This document shows, piece after piece, positions 25,961 through 44,729 of a stretch of DNA of 64,000 bases (positions within the stretch are counted from its first letter, which is position 1; each line of letters starts with the position of its first letter). The notes below the pieces were generated by a model. The model was not told where the DNA came from and did not search any database. It saw only the letters and a list, made by a program, of their open reading frames with translations. A program made the position numbers and the translations under genes. Source of the DNA: Motacilla alba alba (taxonomy: Eukaryota; Chordata; Aves; Passeriformes; Motacillidae); NCBI RefSeq assembly GCF_015832195.1, contig NC_052033.1, positions 3,286,001 through 3,350,000 of the forward strand, in the 5' to 3' direction.

Positions 25961-28527
25961 TAATAATTTTTAGACTTAATTATGTAGAACTACAGTAGAG
26001 AAGCCAAATATTATGTTGGGAGCAAAACAAATAGTTTTTTAAAATCCCTAGAAGTGTCTTGTGAATTTAGATGTTAAATTATATCATCCACAGATGCACA
26101 TCCTCATTTATGGCCACAGTTAACAGTCTGCTGTATTGTTGTCATGATGATCAAGATAAAGTATGGAAGAAAGGATTATTTAGCATTTTTTAGTCACAAG
26201 ATCACAGACAAAAGAGTCCTACATAATAGACAGATATTGGCTCTTTTGCACATTTCCAAGCTGGGGAGTTTTGTGAGGTTACAATTTCCTGATTGCACAT
26301 CAGCTGTTACTCTTTAATCGTGGTAAACTGAAAATTTCTAGGATAATCTCTCTCCTTAAAAATATTTTTAGTTCTTATATAAAACTCTTTCCACAGGACT
26401 GGGAATTTTTAAAAGAGTGACAAGTCCATTAGTCAGATGCTGTTAGGCAGTGAACAGAACTGACACCAAAGCATGTTTTGTGGAAACTTTCTGTAGAAAA
26501 TATTTATGCTGTTGAGAGTTGAGAGGAGTGTTCTTAAGACAAGAGAAATGAAGGAAAATTAAACATTTCTGTTCTTACAGAATTTGAGAAGAATGGACAT
26601 CTTATCTATGAGTATTTAAGTCTGTGTGTTGTAGACACTGAACTTGCTTTCTTTTTTAAAAAAAGTATAAATTGTATATTTTAACAGAAAAACCAAATTA
26701 TCTTTTGCAAATGAAAAAAACTCCACCCTCAAACTGTATGAACTCAAACCAGAACCAAAGAGTGTCTGCCAAAAAGCCACATGTCTCTGTTCCTGACAAT
26801 AAATGTCACTGTGAATTTGTTAAAAAAAAAGAAGAAAATACAGTATTTGCAATAAGCACATTACCAGGTCTGTCTGACTTCTTGACTGAAATTTTGCAAA
26901 GTGATGTGTTGAGAACATCAGGAGGTTTCTCAGGGATACCTGGCTAGCATCCTCACTTTTTGTAGCCACACCTGTGCTGGTGTTGAAGCTGCTGAATGAA
27001 GCTGCAGTGTAATTGCTGGGAAGTGAGTCAGATCTTGAGCAAGCCCAGCTCTGGAGGGTGCTCAGAGCAGAGCAAGCCAAGGTGTGCTGCAGATTGCTGA
27101 GCAGTGCTAGAACCCTTCCCTTGCTGTACAACTCACAAATACCAGCAGTGCTGCTTCCCCAGACTTCAACTCTTACTTTCTAGAAACTAGAATTTGCCAT
27201 TCTTGGCTAATTTAAATCCCTTTATTCCAATCAATTCCTTAGAGGAATTTCTTTTCCTGAGAGCTGCATGAAACATTAGGGAGCCTAGGTGGTGAAAAGT
27301 GAATTGTTTGTGTGGTCCCTAGGAACTGTCCTCAGAATCAGGGTTTATATAGACACCAAGGAGAATTCTTTATAACACAATTGCCACTACAAGTGTGCTG
27401 CTTACCTTTGCTGGCTTCATTTAATCATCAATGTTTTTCTACCCTTAAACTGATAGTTTGGCCATAAGCTGTGTGCTAAACCAGCTTAGTGCAGCCTGAG
27501 TATCTGTATTTCCAATTACAAACCCCAGCACTTTTCTCCTCATTTCCCTCTTCTGCTGCAGCCCAGGCTCCTGAGCTGTCTGCAAGTCAGCTACCTCCAA
27601 TCTCATTAATTTTTTTACTAGTACTTACTAAATCAGAGCTGGTCAAAATTTGGAATAGCTGTTTGATGGACATTTATGGAATCACTAAAGCCTTTTCTCT
27701 TATTTTAGAAAGGCAAAGAAATATTTTGTGTTTACCAGCCATTATTACAATTTTGAAGAAAAATACCTGGGAGTGCTAAATATTTCCAATCATTACTTAC
27801 AGTTAAACACATATTTAAATAAACAACAGGTTTTACTAGATTTTCCATCTCTTACAATATGCAATATATTATAATGCAGAGCACCAATAAAATAAAATGG
27901 TGAATAGAGACATTTTGAACCCTGAGGTTAGAGAGAATAGAACAAGACTCTGCTTTTGAAGCTCCACAAGCATTCTGGGCTGGCTTGTGCAACTCTTTCA
28001 TGAATAATCAGTATAAGGAATAATCAGATGAATAGGTGATGTTGAATTGGACTCTATTCAGCTCTGACATCTCAAAGGGAGGCTTTTTTTCCCTCTTGTT
28101 TGACTGATAGTATTTGAAATACCTGGTTTTAAACTAAATATTTTTAGAGATGTTGTAGTGTTTTTTTCAGTTTTTGTGGGAAAGAAGAGTGTTCAGGTTG
28201 GTGACTTTGGTTCTGATCTCATGGAATCTTTGAATTAGTATATTTGTATCCAGTTTTTCCATCTCCAGAAGGGGATTGAATAAAAACTCAAAAATTACTC
28301 TCACAAAACACTTAAAAGTATTTGGCATCTCTTAGGAATTTGGCATCTTTTAGGATTTCAGGGCTTTACAGATTTTGTATCATTTAGGCGCTTGTCTGAG
28401 CAGCACATTTTTAAGTGACGCTGTAATGCAGTGGTTGAACTATGAAATCCCTTGGATATGATAGAGAATGTCATACTCATTGAAATATGCCTGTGCTGAG
28501 TAAAAAAGGGTTTCAGTAGCATAAAAT

Positions 28528-28670
28528 ATAGAACCATCCAAGTGGGAAGAGACCTTTAAGATTATCAAGTCCAACTGTTAACCCAGTCTGCCACTAACCT
28601 GGGTACACCAGAGTTACCAGAAAACACATTCTACACCCCAAACATACATCTTTTTGGAGGAATGGACTAA
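28528..28670 (-). mobile_element. CR1-like LINE fragment
   Basis: The + strand shows 'AGTGGGAAGAGACCTTTAAG' followed by 'ATTATCAAGTCCAACTGTTA' and 'ACCCAGTCTGCCACTAACC'. This is the reverse complement of a CR1 3' region of the type with 'TTAACCCAGCACTGCCA'. The remainder towards 28670 is degenerate. It is an old, non-coding copy. Confidence 0.7.
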
Positions 28671-28867
28671 AAGATTATCACCTAACTGCCTTCTTTCCAC
28701 CAAGGGGGAGCTCAGAGCTGCACAAATAACTGGCTACAGCTTAATGAGATCTCCTTGATCTCCAGAGGGTGCAGAGGTTAAAATACAGCCTGTGCCCGCA
28801 GTAGTGCATTGAGGGCGGCATAAACCAGGACCTAAAGCTGGAAGCAGAAAGAAATGAATGGTGCAGA

Positions 28868-29240
28868 GTGACAGGCACCCTGTCCTGGAGTGAGGAGAGG
28901 AGGGGAAGAGCCTGTGGCAGCAGCTGGGCTGCAGCATCAGCAAGGAGCAGCCCCGAGGCACCGCTGCAGCCGCAGGGCACGCTGCAGCCGCAGCTCCTGC
29001 CCCATCCCGGCTGGATGTGCTGCCCAGGGGCACTGCTGGCAGCAGGTGGGCTGCCAGGCTGTGTTCCATGCCCTGAGCTGCCTGCAGAGCTGGAGCTGCC
29101 CGGGCAGGCGTGCAGGGGCTGCAGGCAGGAGCCTGAACAGGCAGCAGCACCTCGGGAGGCTCCGGCTCCATCCCGGCTGGCGTCAGCCCTTGCTCCACCT
29201 GCAGAGTGGGATCCTGCTCGGGGAGCCAGCTGAACCTGTT
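28868..29240. other. GC-rich patch in intron 2
   Basis: About 370 bp of G/C-rich sequence contrasts with the AT-rich intron. It includes 'CGCTGCAGCCGCAG' twice in a row and 'CCATCCCGGCTGG' twice. Overlapping open frames of 79-154 codons exist on both strands, but they are low-complexity (Ala/Pro/Gly-rich) and resemble no family I know. It may be a former CpG-rich element or part of an unrecognised repeat. Confidence 0.5.
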
Positions 29241-30178
29241 GTTGTCACAGGTGGATTACCACAGGGCTGCTGGAGTTGTGGAGGAAATACAGAAGCTCTG
29301 GCTGTCCAAATTCTTGTGGTGTTTCAGTAAACATTGGAACTTCTCCCCTGTCCATTAAGTATCAGTTAACGAGTGCTGTCCATCACTGGAAAGCTCTGTG
29401 TGCAGAGAGAGTGGCAGTTCCATGGAGAAATGTCCAGATAACAATGGTCTCCCCTCTCTTGAGAGTTAAAATTTACAGAAGCTTTTATTAGTGCTTAGGC
29501 TTTTATGGCTTTTAAAGGGATAAAAATAATGGGCTTTTTTGTGAGAGAGAAAATTCAAGTAGGGAATTAAGCAGGTTTTCTTCTGTGTGCCATACAAGGA
29601 GACAGATTAATTTTCTGGTTGTTTTCATAGCATTTTTGCAAGATTTTGAGTTTGTTTAGTGCAAAATGCAAGAGATATACATGAATTTTGTCTTCAAATT
29701 TTACAAGCCCAGTATTTCAGCATGCTTTCAGACACGTACCCTGTAGATGAATATTACAGTCTCAATGATTTTTCCCAAAGTTTTCATTGACAAAGGATTA
29801 AACTTTGCCCGTTCTTAGCAAATGATGTTGAAGTCAGACAAGAGTGAGTTGCCTCGGTTGCTGTTGTCTACAGACACTGACTTTCCATCCCAGGGCCAAG
29901 CCTGGTGTCACTACTCCCAAGCACTTGTGTGGGTGTGACAAGTTTAATAAACCTGAATTCTCAAACTGCTGCCAGGCAACGTAGGGCTCCAGGAGCAGAG
30001 AACTTGGAGATGCAGAAACAGAAAAGCCCCGCGGGCTTGTTCTACTGACAAAGTTTACTTTATTTAAAACAGAAAAGCCATGGGTCATTTATATTGTTGT
30101 ATGTTTTGAATTCATCATCTGGTGTTTATCAAAAAGCAAACCTGACTCGTTTTGGTGTGTTTGTTCTCTGTTCCTCAG

Positions 30179-30208
30179 GCTGCCTTCCAGGAGAATGTTG
30201 GGAGACAG
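30179..30208 (+). CDS. TBCD: TBCD exon 3, 30-nt microexon
   Basis: Encodes exactly ten residues, AAFQENVGRQ, identical to the human segment. The acceptor is TTCCTCAG|GC and the donor ACAG|GTATGG, with both ends in phase 0. At 30 nt it falls at the microexon limit. Skipping it would remove ten residues without breaking the frame. Confidence 0.96.
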
Positions 30209-33200
30209 GTATGGTGACTTCCCTGCATCTTCATTCATTTGTGCCTCGGAGGTTACTGTAAGCATGGAGTACCTAAAATCAAAATTAGACACCGTGGCTT
30301 TGGAAAAATTGAGTGAAAGAATGTCACAAAGTAATTGTTTTCATTATGAGCAGCCAGTTCTTGTGGAATGTTTTTCTGAGGTGTGAGCTTTATTTTAGTA
30401 TTCCAGTTTGGGAAGAAGATGAGCTTACTGGTAATTTTCAGTCCTTGAGAAAAGCAAAATGAGCTGGTCATTGTACACTCTGGAAACTACAGTGCTTTTA
30501 AAGCAGGAAAAGTGCAGGTTTTTGCTTGGTTTTGGGGTTTTTTTGGTTTGTTTGGGTTTTTTTTGGTGTTCTTTTTGGGTTTTGTTTGTTTGTTTGTTTT
30601 TTGTTTTCTTGATTTTCTAGTTTTCAGTAGAGTCAGACCAACTGAAGTGGGTTGTGCAATCATTGCTGTAGTTGGTGGTTCCACAGCAAACAAGGTTCAA
30701 GAGTCCTCAACTCAATTTTTGGGCTTGTCTCTTGTACCATCTAGATATTTTGAGAAATCTGGTACTTTTGGAGGTACCCAAGTCCTTTGGTAAAAGGTAT
30801 TGTGGTAGGTTCCTATGTAACTTAGCAACATTTAAGCAGTTAAAATCCTCAAGACAACTTTGATTTTGAAACTTGGAGGGAAAGCAAGCAGGGTAAAACC
30901 TTGGATTTACTGGTTTCTCACCAGGAATTAATAAAGATGAATATACAACTAAGAGAAAGAGAGTGTGAGGGGGGATGGTTCAGTCAGTGTATTCCTGTGA
31001 ACAGAGCAGGGCATGTGAGCAATTTTGTTATCAATAAGCTGCTCTTTCAGGGATCTTTGTTAAAATGCTGTCACCTGACATCATTCCTGAAAATCTCTGT
31101 GTTCTGAGCCAGAACTAATTTTATTCCTTTAGAACTCTGGCTGTTAAACCATCTGTTCATGTTCGGTGTGTATTTCTAGACAGAAGTAAGTTAATAGCAG
31201 AGAAAGGTGCAAGAAGACTGGGAAGAAGAGAGGAGGGATTTTTGGTGACCTGACCCAGCTTGGTCTGTGATAAACAGAAGCCAGGGTGGCTCTTCCTGGG
31301 TCTGCAGTTCCTGCCCTGGAGAGGTTGGGCATCACACAGCAGCCCAGCCTGATTGCACTGTGTGAGGTGCTGAACAAAGTAAATAACACCTCAGCCTGAC
31401 TTAGCTCCAGGGGAGAGAGGGCTCCTGGCTGCTGCAGGTTTGGAAGTGCTTCCATGTAGCAAAAATTCTGTGGGTTTTTTTTAATATTTCTGAATCAGAG
31501 GGGTGCAGTCCATGTTAGTTTACAGCCAGAAAGGTTCCTTGCAGACCCTGCTGTGACCCACAACTCAAACGTGTCATCACATGGTGATGATTTCAGCCTC
31601 TGTGTTGGCACATCAGCAGGGAGTTTTCATGGCATGGAGGAACTGTCAGGCTCCAGCTGGTTCCTGTAGAAGGTCAGAAGTTTTACTTGCTGAACCATTC
31701 CTTGGTGCCTAGGACAATGGTTACCTAATCCACCCTCTGGAGTACACAGTGTGTTGAAAGAAACACCCTTTCTCTGAAACATATTCTCCACCAGAGGTAA
31801 TAATGCTGATACTAAATAGGTGGAGAAAAAGGTTGTCCTCACTTGTTCCCTGGTTCCTGTCTCCTTCAGCTTTGTAATTCCACGTGTCCCAAATCCAGAG
31901 CTTGCTGATGGCCACAGGAGAAGCCATTGTAAGAATGCCACTTACCCTGTCTGTCAGTGGAAGGTTTGAAAAATCTGAAGAATTTTTTTTGAGCATAAAT
32001 CAGGAGAAATGCAGATACTTCTAATTATACCTACTTCTATACTGCAGAAATTTGAAGTGTTCTGGGAGAACAGAAGCTGCTGGCTGTTCCTGTAAAGCCT
32101 GCCTGGCTGTGACCTCTGTGTTCCTGAAGTCAGGAATGATGCTGTCTCACTGACAGGCTTGGTGGCACCGTGCCCTTTGTGAGATGGCATCCAACTGGCA
32201 CACTCACAGCTGGGGAACAAACAGCAAGGTCCAGCTGGCAGCTAGAACTCAAATTGTTGGCTGAAATTTTCCTTATGGAGTGTGAATCTTTACATCTTCC
32301 ATTGTGTGTCTTGCTCTTTGGCCTCACATCACACTGAGCTGTTTCTCATGTACCTTTTTGCCCCTAATCAAGGGTTCATGAGGCTTTTGGACAGAGCATT
32401 CATTTCACCTTTGAGTTGCCAAGACTTGCAGGCTTGGATAAGCCATAAATACTCTGTCTGTCCTTGGTCCAGTCAGATTTCAGGTCTTGTTTTTTGGGAG
32501 CACTGGAATTCTGCTTCGCAGAGCAAGACCTTGGCAGCAGCTGGCAGCTCCCAGTGCTTCCAGGATTAACTGCTTCAGTGATTCTCTCTGATGGAGAGAT
32601 ACTTCCCACTAGTTTTGCATGGCTGGATCCTAATGTGGAAGGGATGAGTGAGCTGTAAACAAACCTGCATCACATCCCAAACCTGTCCTGCCGGGGAGCC
32701 TCGTTGTTTTAATACCCTCTGAGTGTCCCTTTTGGAGGTGAGTGGAGCCAGTGTCATCTGGCTCTTTTCCATTTGTTTTTCATCGTGGCTCATGGGTGCT
32801 CTGCTGCCTCTGCTGATGCTCTGTTAAACCAGCCAGAGCCAATAAAATTTGGAAGGTCTGAACTGGATTGCTTGCATCCAGAAATGCAGATTTCTAAGTG
32901 GAAATCTCATACTTAGAAAGAGAATTTATCTTCTAGAAACAGACTGGTTTGAGAAGTGATGGCAGAAGTGGGATCCTGCAGTAGGATTCAGTGTTTCAGG
33001 CTTTGCAGGGAACCAGTGTTCATTTTAAAAACAAACCAACCCCACTTTTTAGTTCATTAGTGAGTCACAAAACAGAAGTGTAAGTAGAAACTCCCATGTA
33101 TTCTACACGTGATGCACCTCTTGGTGCCTAAATCTCTAATTTTATATTTCATTAAACTCTCACCTTATGCCTTCACATAAACTGGAAACATGTTTATGTT

Positions 33201-33533
33201 TATCTAAGTCCTTCTAGAGGAATCATCTTTTGGGTATATACATAGTCATGCATTAGCCAAATATATATTTTGGGATGACTGGGAGGTGTGAAGGGAGCTG
33301 TTGCATAGGTTGCTGCCTGCTGCCATTTGCTTGGGCTGTTTATCATTGACTCACAAGCAGAGTGAGGTATTTTGCTGTTTATATATTCAATATCCTTTGT
33401 GTCTCGAGTACAAGTGATTTTACTATAAATTAAATTGTATTTTTTCAGTGCTTGGGAGAGCAGCAGATTTGTTTTCAATCACGTTGCCTATTTGGAAGGC
33501 ATTATACATTTTAAAACAATATTTTGTTTGTAG
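30209..33533 (+). other. TBCD: Intron 3 (3325 bp)
   Basis: GT-AG intron. A T/G-only stretch of TTTG-type units lies near 30515-30615, where only occasional C or A interrupts. The rest is unique, non-coding sequence in which I see nothing recognisable. Confidence 0.9.
30515..30615. repeat. T/G-rich simple repeat (TTTG)n
   Basis: About 100 bases of TTTGG/TTTTG runs include four consecutive TTTG units near 30580-30600. It is simple sequence; the 93-codon Phe-rich frame through it is an artefact. Confidence 0.85.
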
Positions 33534-33619
33534 GGCACTTTCCCCCATGGCATTGACATCCTGACTGCAGCTGATTATTTTGCTGTTGGTAACAGAGTTA
33601 ACTGTTACTTGACTATAAG
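33534..33619 (+). CDS. TBCD: TBCD exon 4 (86 nt)
   Basis: Encodes [20 protein letters not shown] followed by RVNCYLTI, then a split Ser codon. The human counterpart is [29 protein letters not shown]. The acceptor is TTTGTAG|GG, with TAG rather than CAG, and the donor is AAG|GTAAGT. It follows the microexon directly in the protein with no gap. Confidence 0.96.
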
Positions 33620-38278
<4,659 letters not shown>

Positions 38279-38352
38279 TGTTATTCGAGAACTTTCCACC
38301 AAAGCTCTGCATAACATCACTCCACAGGCCCCTGAGTACATGGCAAACATGG
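38279..38352 (+). CDS. TBCD: TBCD exon 6 (74 nt)
   Basis: Encodes [21 protein letters not shown] then MANM, with the first base of a Val codon at the end. The human equivalent is [25 protein letters not shown]. The acceptor is TCTTACAG|TG and the donor is ATGG|GTAGGT. The stretch after 'QAPEY' is less conserved than its surroundings. Confidence 0.95.
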
Positions 38353-40171
<1,819 letters not shown>

Positions 40172-40232
40172 ATCTGTCACACACTATTTCACTGAAAAAT
40201 CATTGGAGGGGCTCAAGCAAATTCACCAAGAG
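40172..40232 (+). CDS. TBCD: TBCD exon 8 (61 nt)
   Basis: Encodes R/SVTHYFTEKSLEGLKQIHQE. The human segment is [21 protein letters not shown], so the C-terminal 'GLKQIHQ' is conserved while the start is variable. The acceptor is TTTCACAG|AT. The donor AGAG|GTTTGT is poor: positions +3 and +4 are T rather than A. The exon ends in phase 0. Confidence 0.92.
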
Positions 40233-41562
40233 GTTTGTAGCCAGCATAAATCTATTTTTCACCTGGAATGCTGCATGATTTTTAGCAAAGATTTACAATT
40301 AAGGTAGCTGTTCTCCACCTTCCTCACCCCTGTGCCAAGAGTGAACCTCGTCCTGATTGTTTGGACACCCCCAGGCTCTGGGACAGCTGTTTGTCCTGGT
40401 CCCTGTTCTTCACAGTGACACTGAGAGCTCTTCTGCCTCTTGCTGAACCCCCAGCTCTGATGCTGGAAATGCCATTTCTGAAATGCCTCAGGGGTTGTTT
40501 GGTTCCTTGTCCCTCTGTCTTTGCTCCCCCTTTATCCTCCTGACTGGCCTTGGGGTAACTGTGCTCAGGGGACATTTAGTGAGCCCATTCCTTGTCCCTG
40601 CATCCATAATTTCATATTTATAGCCCTCAAAAGTCATATTCTGCATTTTAATTGGTGCATTGTCTGTGTCTCTGCCTCTGCTAAATGAAGCCTTGTCCTG
40701 CTCAGGGCACTTCCAAATACTTCTGTGGAGAGAATTTTGCTTAATTTGTCCCTTTCCTTTTCATTTTAGTCATCCCATGGTGTTGGGTTTTTCATCCCAG
40801 CAAGGAACAGACAACACTGCAGCAGTCAGGCTCCTGCTGTTCCTGCAGGATCTGCATGATCTGTTCCTGCAGGTGCCTCTTTAATTCTGGCCACAGCTCA
40901 GAGTTGCTGCCACAGGTTGAAAAAACACCTTTGTCCTCCTTTAACTTTCTCATGCTGAAGTGCCTGAAAGCTTGGTCAGCACATCTCTGCACTTACAGTG
41001 GCCTTAAGTTCTTATCATGCAGTTGCATAAAAGCTCAATTTTAAATAATCTGGGTTTCTTTGGCTTTTACTACATAGAAATGTGACATTCTCTGATTTTT
41101 ACAGTGGCTTGCTATAACATTAAGAATGAAGTAAGATTTTTCAGTCACATTTAAGCCTTTGGTTAAGTTTTTTCTGTTCCATCTGTAGCTCCCAAAGTTA
41201 TTTTCAGTGATCAGACAATGCCTATCATCAAGTCTATCATCATCCTAAAAGGGGCAGTGGTGGAAAGCAAATCTATTTTAAAAAGCCAAACTGGCTTCCA
41301 GGATATTTGCAGGAGCAGCTTGAGTTTGGAATTCAGGAAATTAGTGCTTTGTGAATGTGTTAAATTGGCTTTTTTTAAAAACAAAGTTCAAATGGATACA
41401 GAGAAATTGTTTTAAAGAAGTTTTCCCTTTGAATTTTATTTTTTAAATTAACTGAAGGTTTGCACAGCTCACAGTATATGGCATTGCATGTGAGGGGAAA
41501 AATGAAACCATTTGGATCAAACAAACTCAATTAAAATATGTGTTACTTTTTTTCCCCCCCAG
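40233..41562 (+). other. TBCD: Intron 8 (1330 bp)
   Basis: GT-AG intron of unique sequence. No repeats or coding segments are seen. Its acceptor is preceded by a strong tract, CTTTTTTTCCCCCCC, directly before the AG of microexon 9. Confidence 0.9.
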
Positions 41563-41585
41563 CTTTGCAGTCGTCAGTTGTACAG
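41563..41585 (+). CDS. TBCD: TBCD exon 9, 23-nt microexon
   Basis: Encodes LCSRQLY plus two bases of an Arg codon. The human equivalent is LYDRQLYR, so the 'RQLYR' core and the reading frame are preserved. The acceptor is TTTTTTTCCCCCCCAG|CT and the donor ACAG|GTAAGA. Identification depends on the flanking exons: it fills the eight-residue gap between 'GLKQIHQE' and 'GLGGELM' exactly. Skipping it would shift the frame. Confidence 0.9.
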
Positions 41586-41788
41586 GTAAGAAAAAGATGC
41601 AAACCCATCATTTTTTATCTTGGAAAATGTCAGTTAAAGGGACTGAAACCAGGATCTGGGAAGGGGGGGATGTTTTTTACAATTAGTGGCACCCACCCCA
41701 GTCCCCCCCAGTGCCTCAGGTGCTGTGGCTGCAGAGGGTTCATAAGGGGCTGCAGAACTGGCCTTGAACTAAGGAGCCCCGAATTCCA

Positions 41789-42549
41789 TTTCCTTTCCCT
41801 TTCCCCTTTCCTTTCCTTTCCTTTCCTTTCCTTTCCTTTCCTTTCCTTTCCTTTCCTTTCCTTTCCTTTCCTTTCCTTTCCTTTCCTTTCCTTTCCTTTC
41901 CTTTCCTTTCCTTTCCTTTCCTTTCCCCTTTCCTTTCCCCTTTCCTTTCCCCTTTCCTTTCCCCTTTCCTTTCCCCTTTCCTTTCCCCTTTCCTTTCCCC
42001 TTTCCTTTCCCCTTTCCTTTCCCCTTTCCTTTCCCCTTTCCTTTCCCCTTTCCTTTCCCCTTTCCTTTCCCCTTTCCTTTCCCCTTTCCTTTCCCCTTTC
42101 CTTTCCCCCTTTCCTTTCCCCTTTCCTTTCCCCTTTCCTTTCCCCTTTCCTTTCCCCTTTCCTTTCCCCTTTCCTTTCCCCTTTCCTTTCCCCTTTCCTT
42201 TCCCCTTTCCTTTCCCCTTTCCTTTCCCTTTTCCTTTCCCCTTTCCGCCTTTTTTCCCTTCCCCCCCTTTTTTCCCTCTTCCTTCCCCCTTTCCCCCCTT
42301 TCTTCCCCTTTTTTCCTCCACTTTCCCCCCTTCCCCCCCTTTCTTCCCCCTTTCTTCCCCCTTTCTTCCCCCTTTCTTCCCCCTTTTTCCCCCCCTTCCC
42401 CTCCTTTCTTCCCCTTTTCCCCCTTCCCCCCCTTTCTTCCCCCTTTTTCCCCCCCCTTTCCTCCCCTTTCCCCCCTTTCTTCCCCTTTTTCTTCCCCCTT
42501 TTCCCCCACCTTTTTTCCTCTTTTTTCCCCTCTTTTCCCCCTTCCCTTC
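41789..42549. repeat. Long polypyrimidine (homopurine/homopyrimidine) tract
   Basis: About 760 nt are almost purely C and T on the + strand. 41789-42246 contains no purine; beyond it I see only single G or A interruptions at about 42247, 42320 and 42508. It begins as (TTTCC)n up to about 41925 and becomes a 12-mer repeat, CCCCTTTCCTTT, to about 42246. It then decays into irregular CCCCTTTCTTCC runs. Such mirror-symmetric tracts can form triplex DNA. The long Ser/Phe/Pro frame on + and the Lys/Gly/Glu/Arg frames on - are by-products. Confidence 0.97.
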
Positions 42550-44729
42550 CTGCCAGCTTCTCTCTGAGTTCCAGAATTCCTTTCTCCATCCTGTGTGACA
42601 GGCAGGACGGGAGCATTGCAAAAGGTTCAGGGCAATTTTTCAACTCTTGCGACAAAGAAAATGTAAATGAGTTTTCACTAAGTTGTTTTTCATTTCCTAT
42701 TTGTTGAAACTTCCAGGAAATTAAGGGATATTGCTTAAGGAACTGTTAAGTAAATGTGAATTAAAACTGGTGTGTGACTTCAGAGTTTGATTCGAAATTT
42801 AAGGAAATGAAATCATAATGACTTGTAGTCCCTAATAACTATAAATGCAAGTGAGGGTTTTTCCTCCTTTAACTGACATTTTTTGGTCATTTTTAGTTCA
42901 CTTCCTCACACATGCCTTCCCTGAAAATAGGAAACCTGAACCAGTTTTTTATGTAATTATTAATTACGGGTTAAAAAATTTCATGCAAGCTTTTTTAACC
43001 ATGAAACTTTCTGGAAAAAAATGATAACATTTACTTCTAGAGGGGTCATTTAGAGAAATGTGGCACTTCCAACCCCGAGCTTGGGCTGCTGGATAGGCTT
43101 AGTGCTGATACTGTATATTCATGTCTTTGTGGGTGGCTCTCTTGGCTTCCATAAATTCTTTAATGTCAGGGTGGAGCTTGGGTGTAATTTGTTTTTGTCA
43201 TAATGTGCACTTCTGGCTCTTAATGGTATTTATAAGATGCCTACAGAAATGTTTTTGTTCTAGATAAGAGTTCTAATTCAACTCCCAGCAGGATTGATTC
43301 ACTGCTGTTTGCTCTCATACCTAGCTGAGACACAGATGTCTGCCCCTAATCCATATTGAAAAATATCAGTGTGCATAAAATATTTTCAAATGGGACAAGA
43401 AAAATAAACTAGGTTATAAAAACAAACCAACAATTTGAGTGTTGCTGGGCAAGCATTTAGTGAAACAAGCCAAACTCGTTTCATGATGAGTAATTATTGC
43501 ACATAATATTCCAGAGATTTCCATTTGAGAAATTGCTACTGGGAATTTTCAGTGTTAAAAACATCTTGGAGGAATGTTGAAAACCTGTGTTTTTTTATTT
43601 GTATTTCAAGATTTGAAACTATATTTACAAAGAGCATCTGGCCACATGTCTCAGCTGTTTATTAGATATTTTGTGTTCACTTCTGGCCACTAAACAGCCT
43701 TGTCAGGGACTGAAGGGTTTTCAATGCTTTGATCAAGCTGTTCTAGGGAATTTTTTTGCCCTCTGAGAAAGGGAAAAGGAAGTAAAGTGTAGAAATGCTG
43801 GATTTTGGGGGTTTTAAAATATTTTTTTACCAAGTTGCAATTTATAAATTTTAAGCTGGAAAATGGGTCATGAGTTTCTTGATTGTCTGAATCTGTTGAA
43901 TCCATAAGGACCTCAAGAGAAAACCAAAGTGCTGGAATGGAGACATTCATAGAGCTGCTCTAGCATCTTACTTTGTTTAGCAATCCTTGCACCATCTTTA
44001 CCCTGATTTTGAAAAATGGCCATGAATTATCCTTTACACAATCCTGTTTTGAGTTCTACTGCAGCCAGTCTCAGCGTTGAAGATACTCGAAGCATTCCAA
44101 TTTATTTATGCTAACTGTAGAAAATCCCATCTTCTACCATATTACCAGATTATTATTTTTTTTTTAAATACGAGTTATTTTTCTGTCCTCCTGCAGAAGT
44201 CCTCTCTGGGTTTACCATAGTACAGAGGAGCCTGCAAGTCCAGGCACATCAGAGTGCACTTCCTGCCATTAGCCTTGATCCTGACACATCTGATGCACTG
44301 GTTTGTCTGGAGGAGCTGGTTGCTTGGAGCATTTGCATTGCACTTCCAGCTGTGGGTTGTGCAGGAGTTTCTGGGTTTCTGTGTGGGGGTTACACCAAGG
44401 CATATGCAAACCATGCCCTGTAGAGCATCTGCCTCCTGTGCCTGTTTGGGGCTGTACAGGTTATGAAGTTACAAAAAATTGTGCTGTGATTTATTTGTTT
44501 TAAATGGTATTTTTATGGATAAAAAGCTACGATGAAAACTTGTGGCATCTGCTGCTTTCAGCTGTGTTACCTGGGTTAGGAAATCACTCTGCTGGTTTAA
44601 ACACAGGCAGTAGTCAGCCTGATTTCCATTCTGCTTCCACTGCACCAGCATGGTTAGTAGCTGGGTTTTTTTGTAGCAAATCTATTTCTGTTGTGCATCT
44701 GAGACCTTGGACTCATTCTCAACACTCCT

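Noticed and set aside
28734..29330. Frames of 79-154 codons on both strands in a GC-rich patch
   Set aside because: The translations are low-complexity Ala/Pro/Gly/Leu and are open on both strands because of GC bias. The patch is kept only as a compositional anomaly.
41538..42707. 389-codon + frame and 246-341-codon - frames (Ser/Phe/Pro or Lys/Gly/Glu/Arg-rich)
   Set aside because: They are by-products of the polypyrimidine tract, which contains no stop codon on either strand because it lacks purines or pyrimidines respectively.
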